Below, piece after piece: positions 58,373-64,000 of a stretch of DNA of 64,000 bases; position 1 is the stretch's first letter, and each line of letters opens with the position of its first letter. The notes beneath the pieces were generated by a model that did no database searches, was not told the origin of the DNA, and saw nothing but the letters and a program-made list of their open reading frames with translations. Source of the stretch: Pseudomonas paralactis (lineage in GTDB: Bacteria; Pseudomonadota; Gammaproteobacteria; Pseudomonadales; Pseudomonadaceae); NCBI RefSeq assembly GCF_001439735.1, contig NZ_JYLN01000008.1, positions 1 to 64,000 of the forward strand, written 5' to 3'. A program made the translations under genes and the position numbers.

Positions 58373-60658
58373 ATGAAGTTCACCCGTATTCATCTGGCAC
58401 TCGTTGCCGCGACCAGCATGAGCCAGGGACTGGTCATGGCAGAGACCAGCGACAGCGATGTCGGCACCATTGGGGTACAAGGCAAGGCGAGCGCCGGGGG
58501 CGGCTACATGGTCCCGGAAGAGAGCATCAAGGGCCGCTCCACGGTGACCAAGGAAGCGCTGGACAAACAGGCAGCAACGGGCAATGCCATCGACAAGCTC
58601 AAGTACACCCCGGGCTTGAACATCTCCAGTGAAGACAACACCGGACTCTCGGGTTTTCGCTTCACCATGCGCGGCATGAACTCCGACCAGGTGGGCATGT
58701 CGGTGGACGGTATGCCGATCAACGACTCCGGCAACTACGCGCTGTACTCCAACCTGTTGGGCGACCCGGAAAACATCGACCAGATTTTCGTCACCCAAGG
58801 CGCCTCGGAGGCCGATGGGCCGCATATCGGTTCCAGTGGCGGTAACATCGGCATCGTGACCATTCGCCCCACCAAGGAAACCGGTGCGTTCGTCAAGCAG
58901 GTGGTCGGCAGCAATGCCACACGCAAGACCTTCGCCCGCCTCAATACCGGTGAAATCAACGGCCTGAGCAACTGGCTGTCGGTGTCTCATACAGAAGGGC
59001 AAATGTGGCGCGGCTCGGGCGCCGTACGTGCCGACAAGGTGGAGTGGAACAGCTTCTTCGACGCTGGCAACGGCAACACCGCCAACCTGATCCTCAAGTA
59101 TCACGAGCAGGACAACAACAGCTACAGCCAGTTGACCAAGGCGCAATTTCAGCAGAACGGTCGCAAGTACGACCCCTACCCGGCCACGCCGACCGTGGGC
59201 AGCAACGGCAAATACAACAGCTACTACGCTCTGGCGCAGAACCCGTTCCAGACCTTCACCGCCGTGCTCAACACTCAGTTCAAACTGGCCGACAACCTGG
59301 CCCTGTCGGTGATCCCGTATTACTACTGGGGCAACGGCAGCGGCGTGGGTTCATCCGCCTACGCACTCAATCGTGGTTCCAACCAGGGTGGCGTGTTCGA
59401 CCTCGGCAACCTGCCCACCGCCGCCCAGTACAATGCCGACGGCACGCCGAACAACGGCGTGTACTACCGCCCTTCACGCACGCAAACCTGGCGGCCGGGC
59501 ATCACCACCAAACTGACCTGGGACCTGGGCGACCACAGCCTGCAGTTCGGCTACTGGTACGAGCGCGCACGCCAGAGTCAGACCCAGCCATTCATTCCAC
59601 TCAAGAGCAACGGCAAGCCGGTGGACACCTGGCCGGACTCCAACAGCGCCATCGTCGACGCCAACGGCAACACCGTACAGGGCCGCGACCGCTTCACCGT
59701 GACCCCGGCGCAAAAGGTCTGGGCCCAGGACACCTGGTACATCAACCCGGACTGGACCTTCATCGCCGGCCTTGCCTACATGAACGTCGAGCGTGACGGT
59801 ACCAACCATGGCAGCCTCACTGAACGACCGGAAAAACGTAGCCAGACCTACAACAAACTGTTGCCCAACGTCGGCCTCAAATATCAGTTGGACGAGCGCG
59901 ACCAACTGTTCTACAGCCTGTCGCGCAATATGCGCGTGCCGCAGAACTATGCGCTCTACGACAAGGGCGCCGACTCGATCAACCTTGAACCGGAAACCAG
60001 CTGGAACCACGAACTGGGCTGGCGCTACAGCGGCGACGACATGACTCTGGCCGCCACCCTGTTTTACATGGACTTCAAGAATCGCCAGGTCTCGTCCAAA
60101 GACATCAACGGCGACGCCGCCGACATCAACGTCGGTGCCGTGACCAACAAAGGCCTGGAGCTGGAGTGGAGCGGCCAACTGCCCCATCACTTCAACTACT
60201 ACACCTCCTACACCTACACCAAGGCCGAGCAGCAAGACGACATGACCGTCTACAACGCCGGCAAAGCCATCCTGCTGCCCACCAGCGGCAAGCAATTCGC
60301 CAACGTGCCCAAGAACATGCTGGCGGCCAACGTTGGTTACGACGACGGACGCTTCTACGGCACCTTCGGCGGCAAGTACACCAGCAAGCTCTACGGCGAC
60401 CTGACCAACGACGAAGCCATTTCCGGGCGCACTGTGTTCAACCTCGGCGCCGGTATCTACCTGCCGGTGGACAAGAAAGTCGTCAAGGACGCGACCCTGC
60501 GCCTGAACGTCGACAACCTGTTCGACAAGAAATACCTGGACGGCGTGTACACCACCAAGACCAACGCGGCCAGCTACAGCGGCTTTCGCGATGGCGACCC
60601 GGCCTACATCGTGGGCCTGGACCGCACCGTAACGGTTTCGCTGGAAGCCAATTTCTAA
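58373..60658 (+). CDS. TonB-dependent outer-membrane receptor
   Basis: This 761-residue protein has a signal peptide (MKFTRIHLALVAATSMSQG, cleaved near VMA-ET). The mature N-terminus contains DVGTIGVQG, a possible TonB box, then the plug domain (NAIDKLKYTPGLNISSED, RFTMRGMNSDQVGMSVDGMPINDSG, GGNIGIVTIRPTKETG). The rest is a 22-strand barrel ending in Phe (VTVSLEANF). The ATG at 58373 follows AGGA by 8 nt. Its own tonB, exbD and exbB lie in the same operon. No ligand-specific motif was recognised. No Fur box is visible, so a non-iron ligand such as a lipid, sugar or metal chelate is possible. Confidence 0.92.
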   Translation: MKFTRIHLALVAATSMSQGLVMAETSDSDVGTIGVQGKASAGGGYMVPEESIKGRSTVTKEALDKQAATGNAIDKLKYTPGLNISSEDNTGLSGFRFTMRGMNSDQVGMSVDGMPINDSGNYALYSNLLGDPENIDQIFVTQGASEADGPHIGSSGGNIGIVTIRPTKETGAFVKQVVGSNATRKTFARLNTGEINGLSNWLSVSHTEGQMWRGSGAVRADKVEWNSFFDAGNGNTANLILKYHEQDNNSYSQLTKAQFQQNGRKYDPYPATPTVGSNGKYNSYYALAQNPFQTFTAVLNTQFKLADNLALSVIPYYYWGNGSGVGSSAYALNRGSNQGGVFDLGNLPTAAQYNADGTPNNGVYYRPSRTQTWRPGITTKLTWDLGDHSLQFGYWYERARQSQTQPFIPLKSNGKPVDTWPDSNSAIVDANGNTVQGRDRFTVTPAQKVWAQDTWYINPDWTFIAGLAYMNVERDGTNHGSLTERPEKRSQTYNKLLPNVGLKYQLDERDQLFYSLSRNMRVPQNYALYDKGADSINLEPETSWNHELGWRYSGDDMTLAATLFYMDFKNRQVSSKDINGDAADINVGAVTNKGLELEWSGQLPHHFNYYTSYTYTKAEQQDDMTVYNAGKAILLPTSGKQFANVPKNMLAANVGYDDGRFYGTFGGKYTSKLYGDLTNDEAISGRTVFNLGAGIYLPVDKKVVKDATLRLNVDNLFDKKYLDGVYTTKTNAASYSGFRDGDPAYIVGLDRTVTVSLEANF

Positions 60659-60682
60659 GACTGACCCAAGAGGAACACCCGC

Positions 60683-61330
60683 ATGGATATGAACCTGCTC
60701 CACGACGTCACCTTCTATGTGATGTACGCGGCGATGGCCATTGCGATCTTCATCGCCATCGAACGCGGTATCTACTTCGCCTACGTGCGCCGCCAGGCGC
60801 GTGCGTTGATCGACGCCCTCGGCGCCCATGTGCACAGCGAGCGTGACCTGCCGGACAACCTGAGCCGACGCGACAGCCTGGCGCTGAACATGATTTTGCC
60901 GGTGCTGGCCCAGAAAGCGTCCAACGGTTCACGCAAGGACCTGGACGACGAAATCGACACCCAATACCTCAAGACACGCGCCCCGCTGGCCCGCAGCCTG
61001 TGGATCATCGAGACCATTACCACGGCCGCCCCGCTGCTGGGCTTGCTGGGCACCATCCTCGGCATCATCGACACCTTCAAGGCGCTGGCCACGGCTGGCG
61101 TTTCCGACCCAGGGCAGATTTCCGGTGGTATCGGTACGGCCCTGTTCGCCACCGGCCTGGGTATCGCCATCGCGCTGTTCTGCGTGGTATTCCACAACTT
61201 CTTCCAGGACAGCCTGGAGCGCATCAACGACCAACTGAAAATCCTGTTGATCCGCGCGGCCAGCGGTGCCCGCGTACAAGGTGAAGTGCCGCACCTCGTA
61301 CCGACTTCCCTGCACAGCCGCACAGCGTGA
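60683..61330 (+). CDS. exbB: ExbB/TolQ-family proton channel
   Basis: This 215-residue protein has three membrane helices (VMYAAMAIAIFIAIERGIYFAYV near the start, then IIETITTAAPLLGLLGTILGIIDTFKA and FATGLGIAIALFCVVFHNFF). The conserved TTAAPLLGLLGTILGII segment is the core of ExbB. With ExbD and TonB it forms the motor of this operon. It is unusual that exbB is the last gene, after the receptor, rather than next to exbD. A strong terminator follows directly. Confidence 0.9.
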   Translation: MDMNLLHDVTFYVMYAAMAIAIFIAIERGIYFAYVRRQARALIDALGAHVHSERDLPDNLSRRDSLALNMILPVLAQKASNGSRKDLDDEIDTQYLKTRAPLARSLWIIETITTAAPLLGLLGTILGIIDTFKALATAGVSDPGQISGGIGTALFATGLGIAIALFCVVFHNFFQDSLERINDQLKILLIRAASGARVQGEVPHLVPTSLHSRTA

Positions 61331-61336
61331 CCTGCC

Positions 61337-61370
61337 GGGCGGGCGCATGACGCGCCCGCCCCTTTGTTTT
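61337..61370 (+). terminator. strong intrinsic terminator after exbB
   Basis: The 10-bp perfect arms GGGCGGGCGC and GCGCCCGCCC enclose ATGAC and are followed by a T-rich run. It separates the TonB operon from the phospholipase-D-like gene. Confidence 0.9.
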
Positions 61371-61386
61371 GTCCGATGAGACGCCT

Positions 61387-62604
61387 ATGTCCCTTTCGAT
61401 GAAGTTGCGTATCGCCGGCCTTGCCGGCGTGTTGCTCAGTCCGCTGGCCCAGGCGGATTTTTCCATTCCGGGGTTTGAGCTGGTGCATACCGTGCCCGTA
61501 GAGACCACCCTGGGCACCGCCGATTTGCGCCAGACCGGCCCGGTATGGATCGAGCTGTTCGACAGTGCAAAAAGCCGCATTGATATCGGCCAGTTCTACG
61601 CCGTCGACCATCCCGGTTCGGTGATGGACAGGGTCATCGAACACCTTGAGGCTGCCGGCAAGCGCGGCGTGAAGATTCGTTTTTTGCTGGAAGAAAAAGG
61701 CATCAGGCTGTCGGAAGCTGCCACCCTGGAACGCTTGCGTGCGATCCCCAACCTGACCTTGCGAGTGCTGCCCTACGGGCAATTGAGCGGCGGCATCATT
61801 CACGCCAAATACCTGCTGGTAGATGGCAAGCAGGCGTTTATCGGCAGCCAGAATTTCGACTGGCGCTCCCTGGAACATATCCACGAAACCGGGCTGCGCA
61901 TCAGTGACGCAAGCGTGGTGAGCCAGGTGCAGGCGATCTTCGACCAAGACTGGCAAGCCCAGGCCGCGCTCGCCGATAAACAGCCGGTACCGCTGCCGGC
62001 CGCCGGCCAGGCGCCCGCACGCACCGGCAACTATCTGGTGGCCAGCCCGCAACGCTACAACCCACCAGGCGTAGGCGACTCACAGATGGAACTGCCACGC
62101 CTGCTGAGCGAAGCCAAAAAAGAAGTGCGCGTGCAATTGCTCGATTACGCGCCACTGTCCTACGGACCCGATCGAACCCGGCCGTACTACGCTGTGATCG
62201 ACAACGCCGTGCGCGCCGCCGCTGCCCGTGGAGTGGCGATCAAGCTGATGGTGTCCAACTGGAATACCGACAAGCTGGAGCTGCCCTACCTCAAGAGCCT
62301 GGCGGTATTGCCCAACGTCGAGATCAAGGTCGTCACCCTGCCCGAGGCCAGGCAAGGCTTTATCCCTTATGCCCGAGTGATCCACAGCAAGACCATGGAG
62401 ATCGACGGGCAAGTGGCATGGATCGGCACCAGCAACTGGTTGGGCGGCTACCTGGATAACTCGCGCAATCTGGAGGTGGTGATGCGCAGCGAAGCGATGG
62501 CCAGGCGTGTAGGTCAATTGCATAAGCAACTGTGGGACGGGCCCTACGCCAGAGCCTTGAGCGTGACGGATGAATACCCTGAGCCCCACCCTGGCCAGCA
62601 TTGA
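61387..62604 (+). CDS. exported phospholipase-D-like protein (two HKD motifs)
   Basis: This 405-residue protein has a signal peptide (MSLSMKLRIAGLAGVLLSPLAQA). It has two HKD-type motifs: HAKYLLVDGKQAFIGSQNFD and HSKTMEIDGQVAWIGTSNW. These form one active site in phospholipase D enzymes, with phosphohistidine chemistry on phosphodiesters. It should act in the periplasm on phospholipids or on nucleic acid ends. The ATG at 61387 follows TGAG and is preferred to a TTG six codons earlier. It is separated from exbB by a strong terminator but runs in the same direction. Confidence 0.85.
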   Translation: MSLSMKLRIAGLAGVLLSPLAQADFSIPGFELVHTVPVETTLGTADLRQTGPVWIELFDSAKSRIDIGQFYAVDHPGSVMDRVIEHLEAAGKRGVKIRFLLEEKGIRLSEAATLERLRAIPNLTLRVLPYGQLSGGIIHAKYLLVDGKQAFIGSQNFDWRSLEHIHETGLRISDASVVSQVQAIFDQDWQAQAALADKQPVPLPAAGQAPARTGNYLVASPQRYNPPGVGDSQMELPRLLSEAKKEVRVQLLDYAPLSYGPDRTRPYYAVIDNAVRAAAARGVAIKLMVSNWNTDKLELPYLKSLAVLPNVEIKVVTLPEARQGFIPYARVIHSKTMEIDGQVAWIGTSNWLGGYLDNSRNLEVVMRSEAMARRVGQLHKQLWDGPYARALSVTDEYPEPHPGQH

Positions 62605-62699
62605 CCTTGGGCACCTGAGTAGTGGTAGTGTGTGGAAATGTTTCTGACTTATCCGTCAGAAACTCCCTACTCACTACCTGCAAAGGAATGCCTTCAACA

Positions 62700-64000
62700 A
62701 TGCACTTTCCACTCAAGCAATTGGCAGTCGCCACCCTGTTCGCAGCTAGCCTTTCAGCACTCTCCACACCCGCTTTCGCCAACATCAGCGCCGACCAAAG
62801 CGCGGCGATTGTGAAGGGTTTCAGCGAGACATCGGTCACCGATTTCCGCAGTTTCCTCGGCACGCTGGCCAAGGGCGAGCTGGGTAAATCGGCTGACGTC
62901 GGCCCGGCTATCAGCGCCTTTCTCGACAGCAAAAGCCTGAACACCGAGCAGCAGAACGAGATCAATCGCTTGCTCGGTATCTACACCCGTGTGAAGTACG
63001 GCAAGGCTGCCCTGGAAACCTTGCGCGAACTGGTGGAGATTCCGACCTTCAACGTAGACGGCCTGCCGCAGTACAAAAACCCGGAATTTCTCAAGATCGC
63101 CGACAAGCTCCAGGCCCTGGCCAAATCCTTCAACCTGAACTTCCGTAACGTCGATAACCGCGTGTACGAAATCTCCCTGGAAGGCAGCGGTGAGGAAGTC
63201 GTCGGTGTGCACGCCCACGCCGATGTGGTGCCGGTCACGCCGGAAAACTGGGTGCTGCAGGACGGTACCAAGCTCGACCCGTTCAAGGTCACACTGATCG
63301 GCGACCGCATGTATGGCCGCGGTACCGAGGATGACAAGAACGGCATCGTCGTGACGATGTATGCCATGAAGGTGATCAAGGAAGAAAAACTGCCGCTGGC
63401 GCGCACGTTTAAACTGCTGGTGGACACGACCGAAGAAACGTCCGGTGACGCGATTCCCTATTACTTCGAACGCAATCCCGTGCCGCAATACAACTTGGCG
63501 CTGGATGGCGGCTACCCGGTGGTGATCGCCGAAAAAGGCTCGGGCACCGTTATGGCCACCTTCCCGGTGCGCAAGGGTGAAGGCGCAGGCGCAGAAATCA
63601 TTGCAATGACCGGCGGCAAGGCCACCAACCAGATCCCATCGGTGTCGGTTGCCACGCTGGTCAGCGATAAGCCTGCTGAATTGGCGGCCAGCCTGCAGCA
63701 GGCCGGTAATGACTATGCCAAGCGCAACGGCGGCAATTTCCAGGTCAGCGCCAAGGTCGACGGCAAGGACGTCAAACTTACCGTTACCGGCGTGTCTGCT
63801 CACTCTTCCGAACCCGAAACCGGCGTCAACCCGGTGGCTCGTATGCTGGAGTTGATTCACGGCCTCGACGGCAAGATTGCCCTCAAGCACAACCACATCA
63901 CTGATGCGGCGCGTTATGCAGCGGACAACTGGGGCCTGGATTACCTGGGCGGTAAATTGAGCGTGGGTTTTGCCGATGACTTCATGGGGCCGCTGACTAC
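62700..64000 (+). CDS. exported M20-family metallopeptidase (dipeptidase), 3' end missing
   Basis: This frame is open to the right edge, so only the first 433 residues are seen. A signal peptide (MHFPLKQLAVATLFAASLSA, cleaved near AFA-NI) precedes an M20 catalytic domain: VHAHADVVP (His and Asp ligands), RGTEDDKNG (bridging Asp), and the catalytic TTEETSGD. It should hydrolyse dipeptides or acylated amino acids in the periplasm. The ATG at 62700 begins the signal peptide; an in-frame ATG at 62688 adds four residues and is closer to AAAGG. It is co-directional with the PLD-like gene 95 bp upstream. Confidence 0.88.
   Translation, partial: MHFPLKQLAVATLFAASLSALSTPAFANISADQSAAIVKGFSETSVTDFRSFLGTLAKGELGKSADVGPAISAFLDSKSLNTEQQNEINRLLGIYTRVKYGKAALETLRELVEIPTFNVDGLPQYKNPEFLKIADKLQALAKSFNLNFRNVDNRVYEISLEGSGEEVVGVHAHADVVPVTPENWVLQDGTKLDPFKVTLIGDRMYGRGTEDDKNGIVVTMYAMKVIKEEKLPLARTFKLLVDTTEETSGDAIPYYFERNPVPQYNLALDGGYPVVIAEKGSGTVMATFPVRKGEGAGAEIIAMTGGKATNQIPSVSVATLVSDKPAELAASLQQAGNDYAKRNGGNFQVSAKVDGKDVKLTVTGVSAHSSEPETGVNPVARMLELIHGLDGKIALKHNHITDAARYAADNWGLDYLGGKLSVGFADDFMGPLT

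Noticed and set aside
59474..60835. Minus-strand open frame of 453 codons
   Set aside because: Antisense to the TonB-dependent receptor.
62754..63896. Minus-strand open frame of 380 codons at the right end
   Set aside because: Antisense to the M20 peptidase, whose metal ligands and signal peptide are on the plus strand.

Overview
The window reads as chromosomal DNA of a fluorescent pseudomonad (Pseudomonas fluorescens group). The evidence is GC-rich coding sequence, the eight-gene fpvGHJKCDEF set for iron release from ferripyoverdine, SoxR with its box, RdgC, a guanidine-II riboswitch, and many copies of the GTGGGAGCTGGCTTGCCTGC type of REP element that litters the intergenic spaces of this group. 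No phage, transposase, plasmid or CRISPR signal was seen. The left edge lies in the leader of a ribosomal RNA operon that runs off the window on the minus strand. The right edge cuts a peptidase gene.

Layout. 1-470: three stacked rrn promoters and a boxA (minus strand). 0.5-9.7 kb: housekeeping and stress genes: RhtA exporter, an SDR/isomerase pair, a Xaa-Pro aminopeptidase and an orphan cysteine desulfurase, a sigma-54 activator, then the SoxR switch with its divergent ABM-domain target. 9.8-14.3 kb (minus): a tightly overlapping four-gene operon (KamA-like radical SAM aminomutase, ATP-grasp ligase, 2-oxoglutarate/Fe(II) oxygenase, MFS exporter). It looks like a small biosynthetic cluster for an exported hydroxylated and/or beta-amino-acid peptide and is the best candidate here for an undescribed system. 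15.0-21.2 kb: fpvGHJKCDEF. 21.3-27.8 kb: a HutC-type GntR regulator, divergent from an ABC importer operon that carries two phosphatase-type hydrolases, with two operator-like sites close to TGGTCTAGACCA; this is probably an organophosphate scavenging locus. 28-33.4 kb: the Prc protease, an EAL-CBS-GGDEF protein, an XRE/unknown gene pair and a YkvA protein, followed by a spacer holding two inverted consensus DnaA boxes. 34-38 kb: a lipoprotein FKBP, a di-heme cytochrome and a membrane-anchored catalase homologue.

38.2-38.8 kb: a tandemly duplicated tRNA-Val/tRNA-Asp unit. 38.9-46.5 kb: rdgC, a BASS transporter, the guanidine exporter under its riboswitch, an MFS-PlsC fusion, a SLAC1/TehA-type channel, and an MFS/TetR divergent pair. 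46.7-57 kb: a YadGH-like ABC-2 exporter, GST, transglutaminase-like protein, FadE, LysR, AlaX editing protein, PhoD and a GNAT enzyme. 57.2-61.3 kb: a self-contained exbD-tonB-receptor-exbB operon closed by a strong terminator, followed by a periplasmic phospholipase-D-like protein and an exported M20 peptidase.

Starts were chosen by ribosome-binding site, signal peptide and stop/start overlap. Several differ from the longest open frame and this is stated in each entry. Family assignments come from motifs visible in the translations; no database search was run.
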